Part shown: positions 45,553 to 54,130 of the stretch, piece by piece
Position numbering within the stretch: position 1 is the stretch's first letter
Layout of the letters: each line of letters begins with the position of its first letter
NCBI GenBank assembly: GCA_050117315.1
Contig: JASFMY010000009.1
Coordinates: forward strand, 22,279-86,278
Origin: JANQIV01 sp050117315
GTDB taxonomy: Bacteria; Bacteroidota; Ignavibacteria; Ignavibacteriales; Melioribacteraceae
Length of the DNA: 64,000 nt
Direction: 5' to 3'
Made by a program: the position numbers and the translations under genes
Notes under the pieces: model-generated
The model's input: the letters and a program-made list of their open reading frames with translations, nothing else
Database searches by the model: none
Told to the model about the DNA's origin: nothing

Positions 45553-46281
45553 TTAAGCCGTTTCCGCTTCCGGCTCGGTTTTCTTACGCCGTTTCTTCAC
45601 TTCCTCGTTGTTGTCGTCTATTATTTTTCCGATGGTACTGCTTATCCTGCCGTACCTGGTTGTGTCTATAATTACCATTGCACGCAAATAAACAACAAGC
45701 TTTTCGTTTATTATTGATACTGCCTCTTTCTTTAACTTTGACGCCGTTTCTTTGCTCGCATACACTGCGGCATCTTTTTCGTAGGCTAATCTCGCGTTTT
45801 CAAACTCGCTTTGTGCTGTCTGCAATTCGCTTATTGCCTGGCTTAACCCTTGCAATGCTGCTATTGAGGGTTGTAAATCCCCGGCAGATAGGTCGGTTAA
45901 CAAAGAATTTATTAAACCGCTCTCGGTTGAATAACTATCATCCGTAATTTTAACCCCGTAACGGTCGAATACTTCGTTAATCTCTTCTGCGGCTGTTTTG
46001 AATTCTTTAACCGGATTATGGAGATACCCCGATAATGAATAATAGATAGCCCGCAATTTTCCGTCGCGGATTTTATCTTTTTCTTCCAAGTCGCTTACCG
46101 CTTTTTTGCGATTGATAGCCCGTTCCAGCTTTTCATTAACCGGCTTTAGATCATCAAAAATACTTCTTAAGTTAGTCTCTTCACTCCAATCTTCGCTGCC
46201 AAATTCTAAAATCATTCTATTCGCGGCAGAAAAAACCTCGGTAACGCGGCTTTTCATAATGAGTTTGTTTAGCTTGTTCAT
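45553..46281 (-). CDS. DUF6261-family protein
   Basis: A 242-residue, highly helical protein recognisable as the DUF6261 type of Bacteroidota (N-terminal KLNKLIMKSRVTEVFSAANRMI; C-terminal Lys/Glu tail KKRRKKTEPEAETA). No signal peptide or membrane segment; coiled-coil character throughout. It is on the opposite strand to the lanthipeptide genes and divides lanA1 from lanB, so it may be an insertion into the locus. A 42-bp tandem repeat array lies immediately upstream of its start. Function unknown. Confidence 0.75.
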   Translation of the reverse strand: MNKLNKLIMKSRVTEVFSAANRMILEFGSEDWSEETNLRSIFDDLKPVNEKLERAINRKKAVSDLEEKDKIRDGKLRAIYYSLSGYLHNPVKEFKTAAEEINEVFDRYGVKITDDSYSTESGLINSLLTDLSAGDLQPSIAALQGLSQAISELQTAQSEFENARLAYEKDAAVYASKETASKLKKEAVSIINEKLVVYLRAMVIIDTTRYGRISSTIGKIIDDNNEEVKKRRKKTEPEAETA

Positions 46282-46330
46282 AATAAACTCCCTTTTAGTT
46301 TTTATTAACTGTAATGTGAAGATATATAAA

Positions 46331-46470
46331 CTCCCAAAGCTCTACTTCTTGACCGGGGAAGCTTTGGGACAACTCCCAAAGCTTCACTTTTTGACCGGGG
46401 AGGCTTTGGGACAACTTCCAAAGCTCCACTTTTTGACCGGGGAGACTTTTGGACGACTCCTATGACTCCG
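46331..46470. repeat. Tandem array of a 42-bp unit, 3.3 copies, upstream of DUF6261
   Basis: Copies start at 46331, 46373, 46415 and 46457, exactly 42 bp apart. Each holds an inverted repeat CCCAAAGCT ... AGCTTTGGG around TTGACCGGGGA, so each can fold into a hairpin. One plus frame reads a 14-residue repeat LPKLHFLTGEALGQ. The period equals that of the array at 44531, with a shared LPKxxF pattern. Confidence 0.85.
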
Positions 46471-47428
46471 TTACTTAAGAAATTAAACTTTTTGGCAAAT
46501 TTTTAGATTAATTTTCGTACTTTGACTCAATGACATGAATAAATTACCGGCAAAAATCGATGTTCGCGAAATATTTAATTATATTCTTAACCCTTTTTGA
46601 ACAGATTCTTTTATTTTTTCAGAACATAATTTGCTGTATGGATTAAGATATGTTCATTTGTTACTACTAAAAAAATTAGATTGATAATTATATCTCTAAC
46701 TTTTATTCTCTCTGCAGTATAATTGGTAAAAAATGCTTCTAAATGTCAACTTTTATCAATCTTAATTATAAAATAGTTAGACGAATACTAATTCACAATA
46801 TCGAAAAAGATCACTAAGGGCAATACAAAAAAGCAGCAATGAAAGTATTAGCAGTTCAAGATTGCGAGAGTCGAAATCTTTATAGTTTGGATTTTTGTGG
46901 TAAACTGGGACGACAATAATACTAAAATCAAATTATGTCTTGAGAAATTTTCTTTAACTATTCCATAAAATTACTCTTTCTATTTCACCCAACGGATTAA
47001 TTACAATAAGTTGACGTATATCTTGCACGACAAACACTCATAGATCTTTAGCGGCATGGGAATGCCGCGGAGATATTCAACATTATATCTATTGTTAAGT
47101 AGTCGGGTTTTTAGCGGGAAAACACCGGTACTTTCAAAGCAATCCATGTTCCCCCACATGCTATTTATTAATCCAAAATCAGCGACTTATAACAAGGATT
47201 TGTCTGAATTTATAAGTGTTAAATATACATATATATATGTTAGTTCTTGGTTGTCAATCAGGCTGAGTTAAAGAATAAAGAACATGATATCATATCTATT
47301 TAAAATTATTGTAATAAACTATAATCTTTGTCTTAATTGACTTTTTTTTATTATAATTTTTGATTAATCTTATTGCAACGAAATAAACTTTCTTTCTGGT
47401 TCAATGAGAAACATATTGAGGTATAATT
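46471..47428. other. Long spacer before lanB
   Basis: Nearly 1 kb without a credible gene; a 71-codon frame at 47056 has no domain or ribosome site. The last 60 bp resemble the spacer at 44375-44411. Promoter elements for the lan operon probably lie here but I cannot place them. Confidence 0.45.
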
Positions 47429-50404
47429 TTGGCGGAAATCTTTTGTGGTTTTGTCTGTAGAGTAAGCGGCTCTCCTACAAACAACATCGACGAACTAAAT
47501 GCAGTGGAAGCATTAGAATATCTTAAAAAAATTCAAGAAAGCGGAAAGAATATATCTGTATGCAAAGAAGCTATATCTGAACTTTTATTTAACGAGATAT
47601 CTAATTGTGATAATCAGGACAATAAGAACAGGTTGCTAAAAGTTAGAAGAAAAATATACAATTTGAAAAATATTAAAATGCAAGAATTAGATATTCTTAA
47701 AAATAAGGAGATCATCAAAAAGTATAAAGTATTAATAAAAGAGATTGAGAATAGACAAAATCTTCTAATAAAGTATAAGGAAAAATTTAATTATGAAATA
47801 CTAAAAATTAGAGAGCACTTTAAGACATGTATGAAATTGGAAGATTTTCAAAAAGGATTATTGATCTCCAGTGACGCTTTATTCAAAACCCAGGAAATTT
47901 ACCAAAAATCAAATGAAGTATCACTTAATAGGAAACAAGAACAAATTGAAAGAGGATTACTCCGCTATTATTCGAGAATGGCCTTGAAAGCTACACCCTT
48001 CGGTACATTTTGTTCAATCATCCCCGGCGAACTAACTGCTGATGATGCCGGGATAATGAAGGAAAAATCTTTCCTAAATTTAACAAGTGATCCAATTGAT
48101 AAATCAAGTCTGATTATTATTAACAAAGGATTATACGGAAGTATTATAACTCATTTAACAAAAAAGAAAGAGATAAAAAGAAACCTGCCTGTTGAATTAA
48201 ACCAGACAATTGTGAAAGAGAACAGTAAACTTATTTACCTTACATCACAGCAGGAAAAAGAAATTTTCCAGCACCTTGATAATAATGAAGTATTGGAGTT
48301 ATTCATAGAGAAATTGGAAGACTATGGCTCAGTTTTATTTAATGATCTCATAAAGCTTGTATGCAGCTTTGAAGAACTTGAAGCTACTGAAGAAGAAGCT
48401 GAAGCATACATCGACAAATTGATTGAAATAGGTTTTCTAAGATTCAAGTTCAACATACCGGAACAATTAGTTGATTGGGTTACACCTTTGGTTGAGCTTC
48501 TCAATGGTATTGAAGAAACAGACGCGAAAAAAATAAAAGATTTACTTGTAAATCTTAACGGCAAAATAAGCGAATACGTAGATGCAGATGTAAAAGCCCG
48601 GGAAGCCCTATTAAAGGATATGGATGAAGAAATCAAGCAAACATTTGAGGAATTGGAGATTGAATCTCAACTAAGAGCAGACCTGCCTTTTTATGAAGAC
48701 GCTACGTCAGATAGTAAACTTATTATTAATAAGGAATATTTAGATTCCTCTTTTGATCTGTTAATAAAATTTATTGAAGTAACAAAAAAAGCTGCATACC
48801 CAAGAACCGATAGTATCTCCATGCGCCACTTTTATGATGATTTTTATAAAGACAACACCAAAGAAATTCCGTTATTAAAATTTTACGAAGATTATTACAG
48901 GGAACATTACAAAGAGCACCTTGAAAAACAGAGAAAAGTACAGGCTAAACAGCAGGAAGACGATCTTAAGGACTATGATGTAACTAATCCGTTTAAGCTG
49001 GACGTAATTAAAAAGATACAGAATGCTTCAAGAAATTTAAGAAAAGTTATTATTGAGAAGTGGCTTCAGGACGACCAAAAAGATATTGTCGTTTCAATCA
49101 AAGAAATAGAAGAGTGTTATAAAGATGTTCCCGGCATAATAGAAACCTCAAATTCTGCATCAATATTTTCACAGGTTATAGCTTCAAGCTATGATGGGCA
49201 AAAAGAAAGACTTTTTATACCCGCAGGAAAATACTTGCTGGGTTACGGTAAATACTTTTCAAGATTCCTGAGGTTATTCAGCCAGGAATTACAGGATAAT
49301 CTTTATAATAAAAATAACTCAATGTCCGGGGAATTAATTGCTGAAATAAGCGGCGATGCAAACTTCAACGCTAATCTTCATCCTCCCCTTGTAAAACACG
49401 AAATCAGTTACCCTACAAGTGAAGTTGGTTTAGCCGAAAAACAAATAAAATGTGATGATCTTCTTGTTGTTCCCGATCCTGGGGATCCTTTTACACTAAG
49501 GTTAAAACAAAAAAGCAGCGGTAAATTTGTTTTGCCCCTTGATTTGGGATTCTTAAACCCGATGATGAGACCACCTCTATTCCAATTAATGGCAAAGTTT
49601 ACACCGCCGACAAATTATTCTCTACCTATCCCCGAATATCCTATCGTAGAAAAAAAGGGGAACGATGCAGAGAAAGATGATGAACAAAAAAATGATGAGC
49701 TTAAAAAAGAAGAAAACAAGGAAGAAAACTTAAAAGAAAATCAAAGAATAATATTCAGACCAAGAGTAATACTCGAAGATAAAATTGTGTTGTCGAGGAA
49801 AAGCTGGATAATTCCGAAACCGCTTTTCCCTGAAATAGAAAGAAATGAAAACTTGCCTGATTACTTCATTCGTATAACTAATTGGAGGGAAGAAAATAAT
49901 ATACCCGGTGAGGTTTATGTGAAAATTAAACCGATGCCGGTTCAGCAGCCTCCCAAAAACAAGGAAGCAGCGGAGGACAAGAAAAAGGAGGAAGCAAAAA
50001 CAGTTGCAGAAGAAATTAAAACAGGAAAGGAAGAAGCAAAAGTAGAACAAGCCGGTACTGAAAAAAATAATGCAGCGGATAAAAGTGAGAATAAAGAAAT
50101 AAGCCAAAAAGAAAAAGAAGAAAAGAAAGCTAAACAAAGACCAAAACAATCGCGGGACTATTTTAAACCGCAGTATATTAATTTTCTAAATCCTTTGTAT
50201 GTAAATCTTTTTGGCAAGCTTACTGTTAACTTACCGAATTTTACCGCAACTCTAGAAGAAAGATATCCCGGCAAGGATCAGCTCCTGGTTTATGACAATA
50301 ACTATTTCGCAAACGAACAGATTTTTCAAATAAATTTTCCTGAAAAATATAATTCTAAACTAAAAAGTGTTGTGGAGTGTACAGATGCAGAAAACAGGCA
50401 GTGA
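47429..50404 (+). CDS. lanB: LanB-type dehydratase, glutamylation protein
   Basis: A 991-residue class I lanthipeptide dehydratase N-terminal (glutamylation) protein, which esterifies Ser/Thr of the precursor with Glu taken from glutamyl-tRNA. It has the family's signature RMALKATPFGTFC (about 183-195), YPRTDSISMRHFYDDFY, PLLKFYEDYY and GKYLLGYGKYFSRFLRLFS. It starts with TTG and a GAGG site ahead; no ATG lies near the expected start. Two Lys/Glu-rich low-complexity stretches (about 744-772 and 841-907) interrupt the C-terminal third, unlike nisin NisB. The elimination domain is not fused but encoded by the next gene, as in pinensin-type clusters of Bacteroidota. Overlaps that gene by about 20 bp. 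Confidence 0.9.
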   Translation: MAEIFCGFVCRVSGSPTNNIDELNAVEALEYLKKIQESGKNISVCKEAISELLFNEISNCDNQDNKNRLLKVRRKIYNLKNIKMQELDILKNKEIIKKYKVLIKEIENRQNLLIKYKEKFNYEILKIREHFKTCMKLEDFQKGLLISSDALFKTQEIYQKSNEVSLNRKQEQIERGLLRYYSRMALKATPFGTFCSIIPGELTADDAGIMKEKSFLNLTSDPIDKSSLIIINKGLYGSIITHLTKKKEIKRNLPVELNQTIVKENSKLIYLTSQQEKEIFQHLDNNEVLELFIEKLEDYGSVLFNDLIKLVCSFEELEATEEEAEAYIDKLIEIGFLRFKFNIPEQLVDWVTPLVELLNGIEETDAKKIKDLLVNLNGKISEYVDADVKAREALLKDMDEEIKQTFEELEIESQLRADLPFYEDATSDSKLIINKEYLDSSFDLLIKFIEVTKKAAYPRTDSISMRHFYDDFYKDNTKEIPLLKFYEDYYREHYKEHLEKQRKVQAKQQEDDLKDYDVTNPFKLDVIKKIQNASRNLRKVIIEKWLQDDQKDIVVSIKEIEECYKDVPGIIETSNSASIFSQVIASSYDGQKERLFIPAGKYLLGYGKYFSRFLRLFSQELQDNLYNKNNSMSGELIAEISGDANFNANLHPPLVKHEISYPTSEVGLAEKQIKCDDLLVVPDPGDPFTLRLKQKSSGKFVLPLDLGFLNPMMRPPLFQLMAKFTPPTNYSLPIPEYPIVEKKGNDAEKDDEQKNDELKKEENKEENLKENQRIIFRPRVILEDKIVLSRKSWIIPKPLFPEIERNENLPDYFIRITNWREENNIPGEVYVKIKPMPVQQPPKNKEAAEDKKKEEAKTVAEEIKTGKEEAKVEQAGTEKNNAADKSENKEISQKEKEEKKAKQRPKQSRDYFKPQYINFLNPLYVNLFGKLTVNLPNFTATLEERYPGKDQLLVYDNNYFANEQIFQINFPEKYNSKLKSVVECTDAENRQ

Positions 50405-51362
50405 TAAAAAATGGGAAAGCATTCATATATTTTTCAAAGGCGATATTTATTCATACGAGTGTGATAAAATAATACTGGAATTGGCATCCCCTTTTATAAA
50501 GACATGTTTTGAAAATAAATGGATAGAAAGATATTTCTTTATAAGATATTCGGAATTAGGAACGCACATTAGGTTGAGATTTTTTGGTAAACCGGAAAAC
50601 TTAAACGGTGAATTTAAACGATGTTGTAATGAATTCGTAATCAATAATCTGCCTGAGGAACTGATAGAATTTCCTATCAAAAAGACGTTATTAAATAAAG
50701 ATCAAAAGCCTGAAAAAGAATCAACACCTTATTTATGGATACCCTACGAACCTGAAGTAGACAGGTACGGCGGCGAAGAAGCCGTAAAGGCAGCTGAAGA
50801 TTTCTTTTTTTATTCAAGCAACACGGTGATAGAATTATTAAACAAAATAAAAGAAGGTGATAAATCTTCGAGATTGGGTTTTGGATTAATTCTTTTTGTA
50901 GTAACCATATATTCCTTCTTTAAAGAATTAGGTAATGCAAAGTCATTTCTAAAATCTTATTCCGAAGGATACTTAAAAGTAAGGGCAAGAGAAGAGTCTG
51001 AGTTTAAGAGCTGGCAGGACTCTTTTGATAAGGGGTTTGAAAAGCAGTCATCAAAGCTCATTAAATATGTCAGTACAATCTGGGAAGCCCTTGAGACAGA
51101 CTCGGAATTAGGTGATCCGTTTGACAAATTTACATCTCACTGTTTAGAGATCAAATCGGCCATAAAAAAACTTGCCGGAGAAAACAAAATTATAAGATAC
51201 AGTAAACATATAAACGGGGTAAATAATACTCTTAATAACATTGTTCCAAGTTACATACATATGACTAACAACAGGTTAGGCGTTTCAATTCCTGAGGAGT
51301 CGTACCTTGCGCATATCATTCTTCTTGCATTTAATAATTCCTTAATTACAAACAAAAATTAA
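50385..51362 (+). CDS. LanB elimination protein (SpaB C-terminal domain)
   Basis: A 325-residue protein of the thiopeptide-type/SpaB C-terminal family, which removes glutamate to leave dehydroamino acids. Family marks are WESIHIFFKGD at the start, ERYFFIRYSELGTHIRLRFFG (about 50-70) and the C-terminal THMTNNRLGVSIPEESYLAHIIL. I choose ATG 50385, with GTGGAG ahead, over GTG 50367. It overlaps the glutamylation gene by 20 bp, so coupled translation and a two-part dehydratase are likely. Confidence 0.88.
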   Translation: MQKTGSDKKWESIHIFFKGDIYSYECDKIILELASPFIKTCFENKWIERYFFIRYSELGTHIRLRFFGKPENLNGEFKRCCNEFVINNLPEELIEFPIKKTLLNKDQKPEKESTPYLWIPYEPEVDRYGGEEAVKAAEDFFFYSSNTVIELLNKIKEGDKSSRLGFGLILFVVTIYSFFKELGNAKSFLKSYSEGYLKVRAREESEFKSWQDSFDKGFEKQSSKLIKYVSTIWEALETDSELGDPFDKFTSHCLEIKSAIKKLAGENKIIRYSKHINGVNNTLNNIVPSYIHMTNNRLGVSIPEESYLAHIILLAFNNSLITNKN

Positions 51363-51371
51363 TGGTGAAAA

Positions 51372-53309
51372 ATGAGTGAACAAATTTTTCTTGACACTGC
51401 AATAAAAATAGGTGATAGGTTAGTAAAAACAGCTTTATGGGATGGGAACAAATGTACCTGGTATGTAATGTCTCCCGATAGAGAGAACCGTTCTTCAAAA
51501 CAGGCAAAAAAAGAATTGGCCGAGGGCGCTGTATATCAGGGGGCATCTGGCATTGCGTTGTTTTTAATTGAGTTATTCAAATTTACTAATGACGAAAAGG
51601 TTAAGGATTGTATCAAAGGAGCTCTCACTTATGCGTTTGATAAAGGAAAAGAATTAAATAAAAATTCGTTCGGTTTTCACAGCGGGAGAATTGGAATAGC
51701 ATACGCATTATTCAATGCAGGCAAAGCATTTAATAATGAGGAGCTTTTAAAAGAAGCTATAGAACTGATCGAACCTATGTCCGACTATACGGAAAAGGAC
51801 TACGGAATAGATGTTATAGGCGGAGCCGGGGGGGCAATTCAACCCTTATTAAGAATGTACGAGCACTTAAACGATGATGCTTTTCTGAACCTCGCTGTTA
51901 AACTTGGTGATAATTTAATAAATATTGCAAATATGGAGCCGGGCGGTTTCTCATGGGGCGGCTCAAATAGTAATTACAGGAGCCTTTGCGGGTATGCTCA
52001 CGGGGCTGCCGGTATAGGACATGCTTTGCTCGAACTATATAATTTTACACTCGATGGAAAATACTTATTTGCATTTGAAAGATCTGTCGATTATGAAAAC
52101 CAGTTTTACAGCGATGAAAATTTGAATTGGCCGGATTTCAGGTATAGCGAACTGAGCGAATACATCTATGAAGAAAGGGTTGAAGAATTAAAAGAAGTCT
52201 TAAGGCAAAATAGTTTACCTCCCTATGAAATTAAATATATGAATGCATGGTGCCATGGTTCACCCGGGATAGCGTTAAACAGGCTGAGAGCTTTTGAGTT
52301 GCTTGGAGACGATAAATATAAATCCGATGCAATAAATGCCATCAAAGGAACGGTAAAATCTTTTACGTCATCAAACAGACATAATTATTCTCTTTGCCAC
52401 GGGATTGGAGGTAATAGCGATGCGCTCATTTACGGGGGAAGGCTGCTGGGCAGTTTGGAATACATTGAAAAAGCAAAGGGTTTGGCTTTAAAAGGAATTG
52501 AAAGCTACGAGGAAAAGAATATTCCATGGCCGTGCGGAACTATGGGCTCAGTTTCTGATCCCAGTCTGATGCTTGGCGAGGCAGGTATTGGTTATTATTT
52601 ACTGAGATTATATTCCCAAGATGTGCCTTTGGTTTTGGCTGTAACAACTCAAAAAGAATTACAAAAAGAATTAGAACCAGATAATAGTTATCAAGAAATT
52701 AAAAACGATTACGCTGACAGGTATTTTGGAAGAACAATAGCCGGTGTGAATAAACTATTTGATTATAGAATTCCGGTTAAGAATTCTATTGCAGAAATAC
52801 ACGAGTCAATTAAAGATTTTATTGATACCCTCAAAGAAGATGATAAAAAACTTGCAACTGATTTATTCATTTCTGAAGAAAAAATATATTTAAAGATACT
52901 TAACTTAGCCGACTTTTCTTCAGAATACAGAGTGAATTTAATTAAAAAAGATGTATCTGAGATTAATTGGGATAATGCAAAATTATTTTTAAGCGAAAAT
53001 GTAGAATTAATTGAAAACGAATTTGCATGGGAAGAATGGTTTAATAAAAACAATAAAACAAAACCTTCTCAAGAAGAAAATTATAAAGTTATATACAAAC
53101 TGCAAAATAGGTTTTACGTAAAACCTATTAATACATTTCCGGCAATTATTCTCCACAATTTCAGCACCGATAATTCAGTTGCTCAAATTAATGAAAGAGT
53201 CTCAGTTTTTTTTGATGAAAATACAATCAATGCAAATGAATTAAAGGAAAAGATTATTCTGCAATTAAAAGAATTTTATAAAGTAGGTTATATAAAAATA
53301 ATGGTATAG
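51372..53309 (+). CDS. lanC: LanC-type cyclase with extra C-terminal domain
   Basis: Residues 1-420 are a LanC cyclase that joins Cys thiols to dehydrated residues. The zinc ligands are C294 (NAWCHGSPG), C342 and H343 (LCHGIGGN), with His210 in GYAHGAAGIG; these match the nisin cyclase pattern C284/C330/H331/H212. From about 430 to 645 a further domain follows with no motif I recognise; it is charged, with mixed helix and strand and the end INERVSVFFDENTINANELKEKI. That extension is absent from typical 400-residue LanC proteins. It may bind leader or substrate, but this is a guess. 10 bp after the elimination gene. Confidence 0.9.
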   Translation: MSEQIFLDTAIKIGDRLVKTALWDGNKCTWYVMSPDRENRSSKQAKKELAEGAVYQGASGIALFLIELFKFTNDEKVKDCIKGALTYAFDKGKELNKNSFGFHSGRIGIAYALFNAGKAFNNEELLKEAIELIEPMSDYTEKDYGIDVIGGAGGAIQPLLRMYEHLNDDAFLNLAVKLGDNLINIANMEPGGFSWGGSNSNYRSLCGYAHGAAGIGHALLELYNFTLDGKYLFAFERSVDYENQFYSDENLNWPDFRYSELSEYIYEERVEELKEVLRQNSLPPYEIKYMNAWCHGSPGIALNRLRAFELLGDDKYKSDAINAIKGTVKSFTSSNRHNYSLCHGIGGNSDALIYGGRLLGSLEYIEKAKGLALKGIESYEEKNIPWPCGTMGSVSDPSLMLGEAGIGYYLLRLYSQDVPLVLAVTTQKELQKELEPDNSYQEIKNDYADRYFGRTIAGVNKLFDYRIPVKNSIAEIHESIKDFIDTLKEDDKKLATDLFISEEKIYLKILNLADFSSEYRVNLIKKDVSEINWDNAKLFLSENVELIENEFAWEEWFNKNNKTKPSQEENYKVIYKLQNRFYVKPINTFPAIILHNFSTDNSVAQINERVSVFFDENTINANELKEKIILQLKEFYKVGYIKIMV

Positions 53310-53371
53310 GTTATTAAGTAATACTTAATAGCCAATAATTAATAACCAATAACAAATTAAAAGGAGTGAGT

Positions 53372-53575
53372 ATGAAAAAGCTGAAATTAAACTTGGAGGA
53401 TTTAAAGGTAGAGTCTTTTGAGACAACATCAAAAATTTCTCAGCAAGGGACAGTAAATGGTAACTTACCTCCTGGTGAAACTATTCCTGCTAATAACTGC
53501 GGAGGTGGAGGAGGTGGTGGAAATACTAATACATGGTGTTTTGGCGAAGCATGTCAAACTCAAGATTATGTTTAA
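53372..53575 (+). CDS. Lanthipeptide-type precursor lanA2, truncated by frameshift
   Basis: A 67-residue product with the common leader (MKKLKLNLEDLKVESFET), the QQGTVNGNLPP block and a core with a Gly-rich run and three Cys, ending at TAA 53573. ATG 53372 has AAGGAGTG 4 bp ahead. In the next frame the sequence continues as a Cys-rich tail (see 53574-53714). Without the extra T the precursor would be about 113 residues with 12 Cys, similar to its siblings. It is the only precursor directly behind lanC. Confidence 0.7.
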   Translation: MKKLKLNLEDLKVESFETTSKISQQGTVNGNLPPGETIPANNCGGGGGGGNTNTWCFGEACQTQDYV

Positions 53576-53714
53576 TAATACAAATCCTTGTGGAGGGCAA
53601 AGTTGCGATGGTTCTTGTGACACATGTTTTATGTGCCCTACAGAGTATTACAGCTGTCCTTGTACAAATGGTACGGAATGTGAATGGTGGTTTCCTTCCA
53701 ATATTTGCGGATAA
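53574..53714 (+). pseudogene. Out-of-frame C-terminal part of lanA2
   Basis: The +1 frame reads NNTNPCGGQSCDGSCDTC through TECEWWFPSNICG and stops at 53714; nine Cys in 46 residues, often after Ser or Thr, like other cores. It needs a one-base skip at GTT-TAA (53570-53575). Confidence 0.6.
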
Positions 53715-53765
53715 TTGTCTGAATAATTAAGAAGAATTTTATATAAAAAACTTTAATTAATTGAA

Positions 53766-53948
53766 ATGGAAGAATATATAAAAATTGGGATAGGTTTATT
53801 AATCATAATATTTAGAAAAAATATTATGCAATTTAACAATCAAATAGTAAAGGGACCAAAAGCATTTCGGCCAGAAGCGCGAAAGATAATATTTATGGTT
53901 ATAGCTTCATATTTGATAATCAGTGGATTATTTAATTTGTTATATTAA
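53766..53948 (+). CDS. Small membrane protein, 60 residues
   Basis: Two hydrophobic segments (IGIGLLIIIF near 7-16 and IIFMVIASYLIISGLFNLL near 41-59) with a basic hydrophilic middle. No strong ribosome site and no family recognised. Its place between precursor genes and a lipoprotein gene would allow a role in immunity, but nothing in the sequence shows that. Confidence 0.4.
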   Translation: MEEYIKIGIGLLIIIFRKNIMQFNNQIVKGPKAFRPEARKIIFMVIASYLIISGLFNLLY

Positions 53949-54130
53949 ATAATTTTTTATGATTTCAAATTACATTATCGGCGTATTTAAAAGCCATTAA
54001 AATTTTGATGCTTTAAATTGAAGGCGGGGGAGACCACTTAGTTAGTAGGAATTATCATGGATAATCTTTTCCATGCAATTCTTAGTTTGCTTAATAAGAT
54101 AATAATAACTAGTCTCAGGGATAAAAATAT

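Noticed and set aside
45477..45947. Plus-strand frames opposite the DUF6261 gene
   Set aside because: Shadow frames; the minus-strand protein is a recognised family.
47056..47271. 71-codon plus-strand frame before lanB
   Set aside because: No ribosome site, no domain, ordinary chance length for this AT content.
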